Assembly: GCA_947625875.1 (NCBI GenBank)
Contig: CANQQG010000008.1
Location: forward strand, 1 to 56,312
Reading direction: 5' to 3'
Length of the DNA: 56,312 nt
DNA from: an uncultured Lachnospiraceae bacterium
GTDB lineage: Bacteria > Bacillota > Clostridia > Lachnospirales > Lachnospiraceae
The notes under the pieces were generated by a model. That model made no database searches. It had not been told where the DNA came from and saw only the letters and a list, made by a program, of their open reading frames with translations. Below, piece by piece: positions 7,021 to 17,140 of this stretch (the first letter of the stretch is position 1; every line of letters starts with the position of its first letter). Both the position numbers and the translations under genes were made by a program.

Positions 7021-9735
7021 CTAAATCCAGTCGTCTTTTTTGCCCTTTTTCAGATAGGCAATGCCGATCGTCCCGATGCCCGCATTGCAGGATACGGAGA
7101 CAGAGGCTTTCTGAATGATCACTTTTTGAAACGGCACACGCTTTAAGACTTCTTCCACAACTTCCTTTTGCTCTTCCAGCGTACAGCCCGCATGGGTAAT
7201 ATACACGACGCGGTTGTCAATATACCTCCTCCAGAACAGGCTGCGCCGGATAAACCGTCTCCGCGCAGACTGAATCCTGCCGCGCCTGCCGGAATTCACC
7301 TTTAACCGCCCTCCACAGATACGCAACACCGGATGCAGCTTCAAAAACCGGCACACTCTGGCTGTAAACCGGTCCGTATATCCATTGTTAAAAAACGTCG
7401 TAATAGAAGGCATCAGGAAATTTGATTCCAGCCTTTCGCGCATCTTTAACAGTTCCCCGCAGATCGCATTCACGCTGATGCGCCGCTCCGCAAGACTCGC
7501 CGCATACAGTACCATAAGCCCTTGGGCGCAGGAAATATTTCCGGAATCAATGACATGCACATGCCCGAATCCCTCCGCCGCCGCGATCGCATTCTTACAG
7601 CTCTGGCCCACGCTTTCCGACATGGAAATATGGATTACCTCCTCCGCTTCCGTCAGCGTATCCGCAAAAAGCGTCTCATACTCTTCGACGGTTACGCTGA
7701 TCGAATGCGCGCTGCTGTTCTCCTTCGCCATATAGCGCGAGAGACTGTCCGCATCAATCTCTTTTGTGTCACAGAAATTGCCGCTTGCTGTGCGGATATA
7801 CAGATAGATCAGCCCGATCCGGTACTTTTGCACAAGCTCCGGCGGCAGGTCGCAAACGCTGTCCGTCGTGATCGCAATTTTCCTGCGCTTGCGGTTCAGC
7901 ACACGCTTCACCGCCTCCGACATACTCTTTTGCTGTTCAGCGTTCATGCGATACTCCACCAGATCTTCCGGAAGGAACTTCAGGATCTCTTCCTCCAGCA
8001 TGCTGCCGTCCACCGGTTTTTGCAGATAACCGTCAAAACCATAATCCAGATAATTCTTATCAGACGTATCCAGCGTATTGGCGGTGAGCGCGATCACAGG
8101 CACCTGCCTGCAGAGGCCGTTTTCCTGCGTCTTTATCCTTTTTAACGTTTCAACGCCGTCCATGCCCGGCATGAGGTGATCCAATAATATGACATTATAG
8201 ATCTTTTTCTGCGTCTGCTCCAGGCATTCATTTCCATCTTTTGCAGTGTCGATCTGCAGCTTTGTCGCGCGCAGGAGCTTACTCGCCACGACCAGGTTCG
8301 TCTCATCATCGTCTACGATCAAAATCCGCGCCTCCGGCGCCTCAAAGCTCTGCCGGTAACGGCTGCGGACGCCTTTCCGCGACCGCGACATAAAATCAAA
8401 CATGCCAAGCGGCGTACTGTCGATCACCTTCTGCTGCAGCGTTATCGTAAAATGCGTTCCATGCATATAAATACTGTCTACGGTTATCTCGCCACCCATC
8501 AGATCCAGCAGCTGCTTGGAAATGGCAAGCCCCAGCCCGGTCCCTTCCACAATCCGGTTTTTCTTAACGTCCATGCGGTGGAAAGATTCGTACAGATTTT
8601 CCAGGTCTTCTTTTTTTATGCCGACGCCGGTATCCGATACCGTAACCTTCAGGCTGATGACGTCCTCGCTCACATATTCGCTCGCAACGGAAAGCGTAAC
8701 AGAGCCCCGGTGCGTATATTTCACCGCATTGGTCAGCACATTCAAAATGATCTGTTTGATCCTCCGCTCATCGCCCAAAAGAATGGACGGCAGGTTTTTA
8801 TCAATATCGACGAGAAATTCCAGACGCTTCTCCTTCATGCGTATCTGCACATGGCTGATCAGCTCTTCAAACAGATTCCTTGTCCGGTACTGCACCGGGA
8901 CGATCTCCATCTTCTGGTTTTCCAGCTTGGAAAAATCCAGTATTTCGTTTACGAGCGCGAGCAGCATTTTGCTGGCGCTGCGGATATTTTCCGCATCTTC
9001 CAGTATCTCTTCGGACGCGTCCTGCCGCAGGATCATTTCATTCAGACCGATGATCGTATTGATCGGCGTGCGGATCTCATGGCTGATATTTGCAAAAAAA
9101 TCATCTTTGGAACGGCTGATGCGCTCGATCTCTTCTTTTTGCTCCTGTGTGATCGCGCGCTCTTTTTCAAACGCATGGTTCTGGAACCACATCATCGCGC
9201 CGATGCTGAACCCGACGATCAGCACGGCAAACAGGGAGTCATAATAAATCTCCGCTTTTGACGACAGCGCAATGATCCAGTCTGAATGCCGGTATGCCAT
9301 CCGATAGGTCAGTATATCCGCACAGACCGCGATCATAAGGAAGACAGCCAGCGATTTTCCGGAAAACATCAGGAAAATATATAATATCCCAAGAACAAAC
9401 CACACAGACGCGCCGCTGTCGATGCCGCCGCTCAAAAAAAACATCATCGGAAAGAAAAAACAGGTGATAAGCAGCCCTAAGAGCGCCGCCGCCAGATCCG
9501 TCTTATGGTAACGGAAGGTCAGCAGGGAAACAATGCCGATCATCACGCCCAATATAAGGAGCGGCGCCGTATTCAGCCATGCGTTCTGCAGCGCAAAGCC
9601 CGCTATGATGGCGAGCGCGACCACTCCGGAAGCCGTCAGAAGGACCAAACGGAATAAACGGTCACGCAGGCTGGCGTCGCCCCCATTGACTAATTCATCT
9701 AATTTTTTCAGCATAATTCCATCACGCCTTTCCAC
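7021..9735 (-). CDS. Hybrid sensor histidine kinase - receiver - DegV domain fusion
   Basis: A 904-residue protein with an unusual domain order. Residues 28-185 hold about six transmembrane helices. The HisKA box FFANISHEIRTP puts the phospho-His at H219. The HATPase N, G1 and G2 boxes lie between 320 and 425 (NVLTNAVKY, SDTGVGI, GTGLGLAISKQL). A receiver with DDD at 475 and phospho-Asp D519 (ILLDHLMPGMDG) follows. The last 285 residues are a DegV/FakB-like domain: AITTDSVCDLPPELV at 621, HSISVTVEEYETLF, ISMSESVGQSC and VIDSGNISCAQGL. DegV proteins bind fatty acids. I infer that the tail senses or carries an acyl ligand and modulates the kinase. The start is a GTG directly after the stop of the upstream kinase gene; an ATG 21 bases later (9712-9714) is an alternative. 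It is the last gene of the signalling block. Confidence 0.85.
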   Translation of the reverse strand: MERRDGIMLKKLDELVNGGDASLRDRLFRLVLLTASGVVALAIIAGFALQNAWLNTAPLLILGVMIGIVSLLTFRYHKTDLAAALLGLLITCFFFPMMFFLSGGIDSGASVWFVLGILYIFLMFSGKSLAVFLMIAVCADILTYRMAYRHSDWIIALSSKAEIYYDSLFAVLIVGFSIGAMMWFQNHAFEKERAITQEQKEEIERISRSKDDFFANISHEIRTPINTIIGLNEMILRQDASEEILEDAENIRSASKMLLALVNEILDFSKLENQKMEIVPVQYRTRNLFEELISHVQIRMKEKRLEFLVDIDKNLPSILLGDERRIKQIILNVLTNAVKYTHRGSVTLSVASEYVSEDVISLKVTVSDTGVGIKKEDLENLYESFHRMDVKKNRIVEGTGLGLAISKQLLDLMGGEITVDSIYMHGTHFTITLQQKVIDSTPLGMFDFMSRSRKGVRSRYRQSFEAPEARILIVDDDETNLVVASKLLRATKLQIDTAKDGNECLEQTQKKIYNVILLDHLMPGMDGVETLKRIKTQENGLCRQVPVIALTANTLDTSDKNYLDYGFDGYLQKPVDGSMLEEEILKFLPEDLVEYRMNAEQQKSMSEAVKRVLNRKRRKIAITTDSVCDLPPELVQKYRIGLIYLYIRTASGNFCDTKEIDADSLSRYMAKENSSAHSISVTVEEYETLFADTLTEAEEVIHISMSESVGQSCKNAIAAAEGFGHVHVIDSGNISCAQGLMVLYAASLAERRISVNAICGELLKMRERLESNFLMPSITTFFNNGYTDRFTARVCRFLKLHPVLRICGGRLKVNSGRRGRIQSARRRFIRRSLFWRRYIDNRVVYITHAGCTLEEQKEVVEEVLKRVPFQKVIIQKASVSVSCNAGIGTIGIAYLKKGKKDDWI

Positions 9736-12468
9736 TTACAGTTCATTTTTCAGCTTTTCTTTCAATTTTAAAACGACCTCCAGCGCAGGCATCAGATCGG
9801 ACATTTCCACTTTCTTTTTCACAGGCTCAAGCGGCTGCTTCAAAGACTGCCCGTGATAACGGTACTGCTGCAGCTTTTCGAGCACTTCCAGCATATTGCC
9901 GCTTTCAAATGTGTACATGGCGTCCTCAAGCTCGATCACATACTGATCAAACGCCTCGTCAGAAAGCTCTTCGAGTTCTTCGTCCTCCTCTGCGGCATCC
10001 TGCTGCGGATTGACGCGCGGATTGGATGAAAGCAGCCCCAGGACGCGCGTGTATTCCGCCATCATCGCATCGTGGTTTTCTATGATATAAGGCGCATTTT
10101 TCTCCTTCCCCGCCTGTTCGAGATCTTTTGCCATCTGGGACAGATGCATAGCCCCGATGCTTTTCATCGAGCTTTTCAGCGCATGGACCACGATCGTATA
10201 ATTATCCCAGTCTCTCTGCTCATAGAACTGCTGGATCTTCGCCTTCTGCTCCCCGCCGTCGCGCACATGGATCTGCAGGATCTCAATATAGTTTTCTTCC
10301 CCGCCGCAGAATGCAAGCCCCTGCGAGACATCCAGATCCCCGATCTCAAGCGCATTGCCCGCCGCCGGCTGCCGGCGCTCTTCCTCTCTCGACGGGAAAT
10401 CCCCCTTTAAGATTTTGTTCTCCGGAATATAGCGTTTCAATACACGCTCTAAAACGGACAGTTCCACAGGCTTTGACACATAATCGTCAAAACCTTCCTC
10501 CAGGAACATCTCGCGCATTCCGGCAACCGCGTTTGCCGTCAGCACAATGATCGGCACATTCCGGTAATAATTGCCCTGTTTCTGACGGATGCGGTGCATT
10601 GTCTCAATGCCGTCCATTTCCGGCATCATGTGGTCCATGAATACAAAATCATATTCTTTTGTCTCTATCTTTTCCAGCGCCTCCGCCCCGCTCATCGCCA
10701 TGGACACCCGTACCTGGTATGGCCGCAGCAGGCCCTCAAGCACTTTGATATTCATCAGGCTGTCGTCTACGACGAGCAGATGCGCCTTCGGCGCGACAAA
10801 CCTGCCGTAATGATGTGTGCTGTGGACGCTCGGCTCTACCCGGTCTTCATTTAACAGCATTGCGATCGGCAGGGAGTAAAACGGTTTATGCAGGCAGACA
10901 ATCTGCGGATTATGCACCCGATGCTCCTCTTCCCGCTTTAATACGACAACGATCTTGGTCAGCTGGGAAAGGCTGTCAAAATATGCCATCGCTTCCTCGT
11001 ACTCTGTAATGCCGATAAAAATATGCGTATAGCGCTCCCGTTCCACGCGCCGCTTGATCTCCGCAAGATTCCTGCATATATGGCTTTTTACGCCCGTCTG
11101 GTTCAGCATATGGTTGATGCTGCGCAGGTAAACATCGCGGATTTCCGCCATCTGCCGCTCAATATTAAAATAAATCGCAAGATTTAAACGCTCCGAATTG
11201 CGTATCTCAACGATCGGATCCTCTTTCAGCACTTTCTGCGGGATAACAAACTGCACTTCCGTCCCTTTTTCAAACTGGCTGTCAACTTTTATAAAACCGC
11301 CCATCTTATCAACGAGCGCCCTTGAGATCGCAAAACCAAGCCCGATGCCGCCTTCCTGACGGCTTCTCCCCGTATCCGCCTGGTTATAGCTTTTAAACAT
11401 TTTTTCAAGGCTTTCTTCTTTCATGCCGATCCCGGTATCCTCTACCTTGATGCACAGATTAATGCCATAGGGCGTTTTTCTGTGAGAGATCGCAATGCAG
11501 ATACATCCGTCATTCGTAAATTTAATCGCATTATCCACAAGGTTCATGATCGCGCGCCGGATCTTCTGTTCATCCCCGAGCAGCTCACAGGGAATGTTTA
11601 CGTCACAGTCCACCAGAAGCTCCAGATTTTTGTCATTGCGCGCCATTGTCATATTAATGACGTCATGCACCGTAGAAGTAATGTTATAAGACACTTCCTC
11701 GATCTCCATCTTTCCGGACTGCAGTTCCGAGAAATCCAGCACATCGCTGACAACGGAAAGAAGATTTCTGCCCGCCGTCTGGATGCTCAGCACTTCTTCC
11801 CTCACCTTTTCCGTAATGTCTTCATACTGCACGATCTCGCTCATGCCGCAGATCGTATTGATCGGCGTACGCAGCTCATGGCTCACGTTTGCGAGGAAGT
11901 CGTCTTTGCTGCGTTCCGCCCCGCGCAGCTCTTCTATGATCTTCTGCTGGCTGATATTGCTCTCAGACTGCCTGCGCACGAGGAAATAAACAATATACTC
12001 CGACAGGTATACAAAAAAAACCTGCTGGGCAACCGTCACGATCCGGCCGGTTTCCATGCCCTCTGCAACCCCGACGAACAGGACATGATAACCGAATAAA
12101 AGCGTCGTCGCAAAGACGGATAAATAGATCAGGTTCGGAATGCCATACAGCCCGAACACAACGATGATCGCCATAAATGTCGCTATGTGTGAAAACAGAT
12201 TCGGCGCCTGTAAAGAAAACGCCACGATCGAAACCTGAAACAGGCCGGACGTAAGGAAAGCGCGGAACCTGTAATTCCGGTACCTGCCGATATAGCAGGT
12301 GAGGCTGACAAACCACCCGATCATGAAAAACAGCACGATCACCAGCCAGTTATCCCATTTATTTGACCGCATGACGGAAGCTGTGCCCACGATATAGAGC
12401 AAATAAACATACAGGACGATCCGCTCTGTCTTCCGCTGGCCCTGCTTACTGTAATCTAACTCTTCCAA
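9736..12468 (-). CDS. Hybrid sensor histidine kinase with pseudo-receiver, receiver and HPt domains
   Basis: A membrane hybrid kinase with BarA-like layout. Residue numbers here count from a GTG at 12507. About six N-terminal helices (residues 30-178) precede HisKA (FLANVSHELRTP, H210) and the HATPase boxes (DNAIKF, EDTGIGM, GIGLGFAISRALV). A receiver-like stretch at 440-560 lacks the phospho-Asp motif. A full receiver follows (LLVVDDSLMNIK, D625 in FMDHMMPEMDG), then an HPt domain (VVHALKSSMKSIGA, H775) and an acidic tail. I prefer the TTG at 12466-12468 as start: GGGAGGGG lies 5-10 bases before it, while the GTG at 12507 has no ribosome binding site. It can relay phosphate within one chain. 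It is adjacent to the DegV-fused kinase with no intergenic gap. Confidence 0.86.
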   Translation of the reverse strand: MEELDYSKQGQRKTERIVLYVYLLYIVGTASVMRSNKWDNWLVIVLFFMIGWFVSLTCYIGRYRNYRFRAFLTSGLFQVSIVAFSLQAPNLFSHIATFMAIIVVFGLYGIPNLIYLSVFATTLLFGYHVLFVGVAEGMETGRIVTVAQQVFFVYLSEYIVYFLVRRQSESNISQQKIIEELRGAERSKDDFLANVSHELRTPINTICGMSEIVQYEDITEKVREEVLSIQTAGRNLLSVVSDVLDFSELQSGKMEIEEVSYNITSTVHDVINMTMARNDKNLELLVDCDVNIPCELLGDEQKIRRAIMNLVDNAIKFTNDGCICIAISHRKTPYGINLCIKVEDTGIGMKEESLEKMFKSYNQADTGRSRQEGGIGLGFAISRALVDKMGGFIKVDSQFEKGTEVQFVIPQKVLKEDPIVEIRNSERLNLAIYFNIERQMAEIRDVYLRSINHMLNQTGVKSHICRNLAEIKRRVERERYTHIFIGITEYEEAMAYFDSLSQLTKIVVVLKREEEHRVHNPQIVCLHKPFYSLPIAMLLNEDRVEPSVHSTHHYGRFVAPKAHLLVVDDSLMNIKVLEGLLRPYQVRVSMAMSGAEALEKIETKEYDFVFMDHMMPEMDGIETMHRIRQKQGNYYRNVPIIVLTANAVAGMREMFLEEGFDDYVSKPVELSVLERVLKRYIPENKILKGDFPSREEERRQPAAGNALEIGDLDVSQGLAFCGGEENYIEILQIHVRDGGEQKAKIQQFYEQRDWDNYTIVVHALKSSMKSIGAMHLSQMAKDLEQAGKEKNAPYIIENHDAMMAEYTRVLGLLSSNPRVNPQQDAAEEDEELEELSDEAFDQYVIELEDAMYTFESGNMLEVLEKLQQYRYHGQSLKQPLEPVKKKVEMSDLMPALEVVLKLKEKLKNEL

Positions 12469-12522
12469 GATGCCCCTCCCATTTTCTCCGAACCTTCCCT
12501 TGCCCACGTTGGTCTGAAACGG

Positions 12523-12560
12523 TATAAAAACATACCGGCATCTGTTTCTGACGCCGGTAT
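12523..12560 (-). terminator. Terminator after the receptor gene
   Basis: ATACCGGC and GCCGGTAT (12532-12560) form a perfect 8-bp stem followed on the minus strand by GTTTTTAT. It separates the chemotaxis genes from the two hybrid kinases, so those are expressed by read-through or from a promoter I did not find. Confidence 0.8.
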
Positions 12561-12569
12561 GATACCTGT

Positions 12570-13946
12570 TTAATACTTGCCAAAACCATCCCCGAGCGAA
12601 ATGATCTGTTCATTTGGATTATTATAAGAACCCGCGTCATCTGCCGTATCGTTGTCCATATAATGATCCTGCTGTATCTGCATCTGCGTCTGGTTGCCCA
12701 GGTTGTAAACAGAAAGCAGATCACGCATACGTTCCGCCTGGCCGGACAGTTCCACGCTGGCGGCCGCGCACTCTTCGCTTGTCGCCGAGTTTGTCTGTAC
12801 GACCTGCGATACCTGGCCGATCGCCTGGTCGATCTGCGCAACCGCCGTCGCCTGATAGTTAGACGCTTCCGCAATCCCGGAAATAATCTCTTCACTCTTA
12901 TGTACAGCCTCTGTGATCTTTTCGAGAGCCTGCGCCGTCTCATTTGCGATCTGGGAACCGACCGCAACCTTATTAATTGAATCCTCGATCAGTTCCGCCG
13001 TCTCGGATGCAGCGGCCGCGCTCTTCGCTGCCAGATTCCTGACTTCCTCCGCCACAACGGCAAAGCCTTTTCCCGCCTCGCCCGCTCTCGCCGCTTCCAC
13101 AGCCGCATTCAGCGCAAGGATATTCGTCTGGAATGCAATGTCGTCGATCGTCTTTATGATCTTGGAGATACTCTCCGAAGAACGGTTGATGTCGCCCATC
13201 GCCGACATCATATCATGCATCTGGTCATTCCCTTTTCTCACGTCATTAATCGCTACGCCAATCAGATTTGCGGCTTCATTTGCCTGATCCGCATTTTCTT
13301 TTGTCTTCTGGGCGATCTCCCCAATGGAAGCTGTGATTTCCTGAATCGCGCTCGCCTGCTGCGTGGAGCCCTGTGCGAGCGACTCGCTCGCGCTCGCCAC
13401 CTGGCTGGAGCTTGTCATAACCTGAACGGCCGCATTATTAATGCTGGTCAATGCGGTGAGATTGTGTTCCACCAATTTTTTTAAAGAGTTGCCAAGCAGG
13501 TCTTCCTGTGTCTTCGGCTCTACCTTCAAATCCAGATTGCCGTTTGACATCTCCTCGGCTATTTTCGCCTGATACCGGATATTATCAATCACTTCCTGAT
13601 AATCCTCAATGAGCTGGCCAAACTCGTCATTCGACGTCTTTTCAATCTGGATGTCAACCTTTCCGTCGGCAATCTGCTTTGCCATATCAGAAAGCTGCGC
13701 GACCGCCTGACGGATTGAGCGCGTGACCGATACGGACACCACTCCCATAATCGCAAAAACGACAACCGCAAGCACAAGCGTCACCAGATTATAAACCTTT
13801 ACAAACTGCTCCTGATTATTCGCGTTCAACACGCCGTTTACAGACGCATACCCCATATACAGCACCAGAATCACCAGCACGTCCAGCGAGACAAATGCCA
13901 GTATAAGTTTTGTATGGATCTTCATATTTTTAAACATCTCTTTCAT
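12570..13946 (-). CDS. Methyl-accepting chemotaxis protein without an extracytoplasmic sensor domain
   Basis: A 458-residue receptor. Two transmembrane helices at about 13-33 and 49-70 are joined by a loop of only about 15 residues, so the usual ligand-binding domain is absent. A HAMP domain (about 72-125) is followed by a long coiled coil. The conserved hairpin tip contains [20 protein letters not shown] and [18 protein letters not shown] (about 265-310), the part that binds CheA and CheW. No C-terminal CheR-docking pentapeptide is seen. It may respond to membrane state, a cytoplasmic signal, or a partner such as the neighbouring kinases (inference). It overlaps cheW by 4 bases. Confidence 0.92.
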   Translation of the reverse strand: MKEMFKNMKIHTKLILAFVSLDVLVILVLYMGYASVNGVLNANNQEQFVKVYNLVTLVLAVVVFAIMGVVSVSVTRSIRQAVAQLSDMAKQIADGKVDIQIEKTSNDEFGQLIEDYQEVIDNIRYQAKIAEEMSNGNLDLKVEPKTQEDLLGNSLKKLVEHNLTALTSINNAAVQVMTSSSQVASASESLAQGSTQQASAIQEITASIGEIAQKTKENADQANEAANLIGVAINDVRKGNDQMHDMMSAMGDINRSSESISKIIKTIDDIAFQTNILALNAAVEAARAGEAGKGFAVVAEEVRNLAAKSAAAASETAELIEDSINKVAVGSQIANETAQALEKITEAVHKSEEIISGIAEASNYQATAVAQIDQAIGQVSQVVQTNSATSEECAAASVELSGQAERMRDLLSVYNLGNQTQMQIQQDHYMDNDTADDAGSYNNPNEQIISLGDGFGKY

Positions 13947-14488
13947 TCCTCTCCTTCTCCTCTTTCTTTTGCCTGCTCTAACGCGGCAAGATCTCCTTCA
14001 TTCAAAAGCTTGTCCGGGTCAAGGAGCAGCTTCACCTTATCGCCGACTTTGCCCATTGCATAAACGTAATGGTTCTGGGCTTTATCCACTTTTCCGATCG
14101 TCGGGGACGGCAGGATGTCCCGCTCCGGTATCTCGACTACTTCCGCGATCTTTTCCACAACCAGCCCCACAACCACCGATTTTACATTGATCACGATGAT
14201 GCACGTCCTGTCATTATATTCAAACGGCTCCTGCCCGAACCGCAGCCGCACGTCTATGACCGGTATGATCTTTCCGCGCAGGTTGATCAGCCCTTTGACA
14301 TAATCCTCGCTTTCCGGAATCTTCGTGATCTCCTGAAAGACAATGATTTCATTGACATATTGTATTTTCAGTCCGAAATACTCGTCCCCGGATTTGAACG
14401 TCACATATTTATCACGCTGCGAGTCATGCTCGTCAAAGATCTCATCCGTCAGCCCGTCTGACGCAGTTATTTCTTTTGCTTCTCCCAT
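13943..14488 (-). CDS. cheW: Chemotaxis coupling protein CheW
   Basis: A 181-residue CheW-domain protein with [15 protein letters not shown], the [20 protein letters not shown] motif at about residue 87, and [23 protein letters not shown]. It bridges receptors to CheA. It has about 30 extra acidic residues at the N-terminus and a charged tail compared with minimal CheW. It lies between cheA (47 bp upstream) and the receptor gene (4-bp overlap), so it probably serves that receptor. Confidence 0.93.
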   Translation of the reverse strand: MGEAKEITASDGLTDEIFDEHDSQRDKYVTFKSGDEYFGLKIQYVNEIIVFQEITKIPESEDYVKGLINLRGKIIPVIDVRLRFGQEPFEYNDRTCIIVINVKSVVVGLVVEKIAEVVEIPERDILPSPTIGKVDKAQNHYVYAMGKVGDKVKLLLDPDKLLNEGDLAALEQAKERGEGEE

Positions 14489-14535
14489 GTCGTCCTGTTC
14501 CTTTCTGTTTTAATCCACAACAAGGCCTTTTATTT

Positions 14536-16689
14536 TCACTCCAACAGTCCGGCGGAATCCAGGATCAGCGCAATGCTCCCGTCGCCCAGCTGCGTACAGC
14601 CCGAAAGCCCCTTGACTTTTTTCACATAGGACGGGATCGGCTTTACAACGATCTCCTGTTTTCCGACAAGCTTATCCACAAAAAGACAGATGTTCTGGCC
14701 CTCTACCTCCAGGATCAGCATCATGCCGTCCTCAACGTCTGTTTTGTAGTCGTTCATATGGTACCACTCACCAAGACGCATGACCGGATAGCACTCCCCG
14801 CGGATCATGACAAACTCGTCCCCGTTCGGCTCATGGATCATCATATCCTTGCGCACGCTGACAAACTCCTTGACCACGCCTGTTTCAATGACAAAGGAAG
14901 AATCCCCCACTTCCATGACGATGCCGTCGATGATGGCAAGCGTCAGCGGGATCTTCATGTTCATCATGCTCCCATGTCCCGGAATGCTCTCAATTTCCAG
15001 CGCGCCGCCGATCGCCTGGATATTCTGCACAACAACGTCCATGCCGACGCCCCTGCCGGAATATTCGGTCACTTTGTCGTTTGTGGAAAATCCCGGAAGC
15101 GTGATAAACTGGTAAACTTCCTTATCCGTATAAGAGCTTTCGAGCCTTCCGGGTTCTAACAGCCCCTGGGACCTCGCTTTCGCCATGATCTTTTCCCGGT
15201 CAAGCCCTTTTCCATTATCCTGCACGCCGATCCAGACTTTTCCGGATTCGGTCTTTGCGGAAAGCGTGACCTTCCCCCGTTCCGTCTTTCCGCTCGCTTC
15301 CCGCTCCTCCTTCGTCTCGATGCCATGGTCTACGGCATTCCGGACGAGGTGCATCAGCGGGTCGGAAATATGCTCGATAATATTTTTATCTACCTCTGTC
15401 GTATCGCCGATCATTTCAAACTCAATGTCTTTCCCAAGCTTTCTGGATACATCAAATACGATCCGGTTCATCTTCTGGAAGGTATTGGTCAGCGGCACCA
15501 TGCGCATCGACATGATGACATTCTGCAGATCCGTTGATATTTTGGACATCTGCGCGGCGGCTTTGTTGAAATTATCCAGCATCAGCCCCGGCACTTTCAG
15601 GTCCGGATTCTGCAGCACGACAGATTCTGAAATAACAAGCTCGCCGATCAGATCCATCAGCATATCCATCTTGGCGACGTCCACGCTGATAAAAGAAGCC
15701 TTTTCCTGTTTCTTCGGCTTGTCCTTCGCCAGCTTTTTCGCCTTGCCCGGCTCCTTGGACTGGATGACGAAATCACCCGGCGCGATCTTTTTCGGCTCTT
15801 CTCCCTCTTTCTGGTTCTGCTGCGCTTTGTCCTGTATCTGCTGTACGCTTGCATTCAGATCGATCTGGAACGGAATCGTCGTCCCGTCAAAGCCCTGCTG
15901 GTATTCGCTCGCGCTGCACTCATAAATATCCACGTTTTCAATATCATACCCAATGCCTATGATATTGCGGATCTCTTCCTCGCTGCTCTGCGACTGCAGC
16001 AGGATTTTGAACCCGTTTTCGAGAATCTCATTCGCGCTCTCCTCATCCGTAAGGATATCTTCCGGCAGGTACATCAGGTCCTCCGCAATCTCCTTTAACC
16101 CGTACACCGCCTTATACGCATGTACATTAACAAGTTCGGTGTCCTGATAAAACGTGATGTAAATTTTATAAAAATGGCTCGCAGCGGACGCCATCGGAGC
16201 GATATAAAACTGCTTTGGCGCATCGGCCGGCTTTTCTTCCGCTGTCCCTTCCGCCGCGTCTTTCCCCTTATCGCTTGTTACCCCTTTTATCTTATTCAAA
16301 AAAGCATCCAGATCCGCAAGTATCCCTGACGCGTCTCCGTCCGCTTCTCCCCCATTTTCTATTTTTTCCATTTCCGCGGAAATAAAATCCGCAACTTCCA
16401 GCACATGGTCTACCAGTTCCAAATGCGGCACATTATCCGGATGGGACTCGCGCAGGTAATAGAATACGTCCTCCAGCTTGTGTGATACAGCCGTTATCTC
16501 ATCAAACATCATAACGCCTGACGAACCCTTGATCGTATGCATCGTACGGAAGATCTCATTAATGCTGTCTTCGTCAAAGCAGTCGGCGTCTTTTTGGTCC
16601 AGCACAATCTCCTGGAGATTCTCAATCAGCTGCTGATTTTCAAACAGGTACATATCCAGCATGCCCTGTGTGTTAAACTCCTCGGCCAT
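14536..16689 (-). CDS. cheA: Chemotaxis histidine kinase CheA
   Basis: A 717-residue cytoplasmic kinase. P1: TMHTIKGSSGVMMFDE with phospho-His H51. P2-like ferredoxin-fold region at about 185-290. A charged linker rich in Lys/Glu/Pro. P3 dimerisation helices near 330-400. P4 ATPase with HLVRNAVDHGIETKEE, VQDNGKGLD and SGRGVGMDVV. A C-terminal P5 CheW-like domain ends at GDGSIALILDSAGLLE. All catalytic motifs are intact. With the receptor and CheW it should form a signalling array and phosphorylate CheY and CheB encoded next to it. Confidence 0.95.
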   Translation of the reverse strand: MAEEFNTQGMLDMYLFENQQLIENLQEIVLDQKDADCFDEDSINEIFRTMHTIKGSSGVMMFDEITAVSHKLEDVFYYLRESHPDNVPHLELVDHVLEVADFISAEMEKIENGGEADGDASGILADLDAFLNKIKGVTSDKGKDAAEGTAEEKPADAPKQFYIAPMASAASHFYKIYITFYQDTELVNVHAYKAVYGLKEIAEDLMYLPEDILTDEESANEILENGFKILLQSQSSEEEIRNIIGIGYDIENVDIYECSASEYQQGFDGTTIPFQIDLNASVQQIQDKAQQNQKEGEEPKKIAPGDFVIQSKEPGKAKKLAKDKPKKQEKASFISVDVAKMDMLMDLIGELVISESVVLQNPDLKVPGLMLDNFNKAAAQMSKISTDLQNVIMSMRMVPLTNTFQKMNRIVFDVSRKLGKDIEFEMIGDTTEVDKNIIEHISDPLMHLVRNAVDHGIETKEEREASGKTERGKVTLSAKTESGKVWIGVQDNGKGLDREKIMAKARSQGLLEPGRLESSYTDKEVYQFITLPGFSTNDKVTEYSGRGVGMDVVVQNIQAIGGALEIESIPGHGSMMNMKIPLTLAIIDGIVMEVGDSSFVIETGVVKEFVSVRKDMMIHEPNGDEFVMIRGECYPVMRLGEWYHMNDYKTDVEDGMMLILEVEGQNICLFVDKLVGKQEIVVKPIPSYVKKVKGLSGCTQLGDGSIALILDSAGLLE

Positions 16690-16728
16690 ATAGTCCTCCT
16701 TTCCGTTTTCTTATCCGTATATCCCGAT

Positions 16729-17124
16729 TTATTCTATCAGTCCCAGTTTCTTCAACGCCTGCTCAAACCGGTTCTGGTCGATCGGCTTGCCCGAATAAAT
16801 CGTGCAACCCAGGTCAAACGCCATTTTTACATTCTTTTCCTCGTTCAATGCGGTCGCCATAATCACCTTCACCGCCTGGTCTTCCGGTATATTGCGCTCT
16901 TTTTCAATATTCCGGATGCCGACAAGCGCCTGATAGCCGTCCATGACCGGCATCATGACGTCCAGGCAGACAAGGTCGTACGGCTCGCCTTCCTCCATCG
17001 CCATCATAAAAGCGTCCACCGCTTCCATACCATCCACCGTAACGTCACAGTCCCCGTATTTCGACAAAAAATTTGACATAAATTTCCTTGTTACAAAATC
17101 ATCTTCCGCCAATAATATCCTCAT
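16729..17124 (-). CDS. cheY: CheY-like single-domain response regulator
   Basis: 131 residues and only a receiver domain. The acidic pair is EDD at residues 7-9, phospho-acceptor D55 is in CLDVMMPVMDG, the switch Thr is in IMATALNE, and the conserved Lys is in YSGKPID. It lies 39 bp after the cheA start side and 16 bp before cheB, within the che operon. Whether its target is a flagellar switch or a relay partner cannot be decided from the window, which has no flagellar structural genes. Confidence 0.9.
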   Translation of the reverse strand: MRILLAEDDFVTRKFMSNFLSKYGDCDVTVDGMEAVDAFMMAMEEGEPYDLVCLDVMMPVMDGYQALVGIRNIEKERNIPEDQAVKVIMATALNEEKNVKMAFDLGCTIYSGKPIDQNRFEQALKKLGLIE

Positions 17125-17140
17125 AGCAATACTCCTTCCC

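Noticed and set aside
7522..9261. Several plus-strand frames of 200-270 codons opposite the DegV-fused kinase
   Set aside because: No ribosome binding sites and biased composition; the opposite strand encodes recognisable domains throughout.
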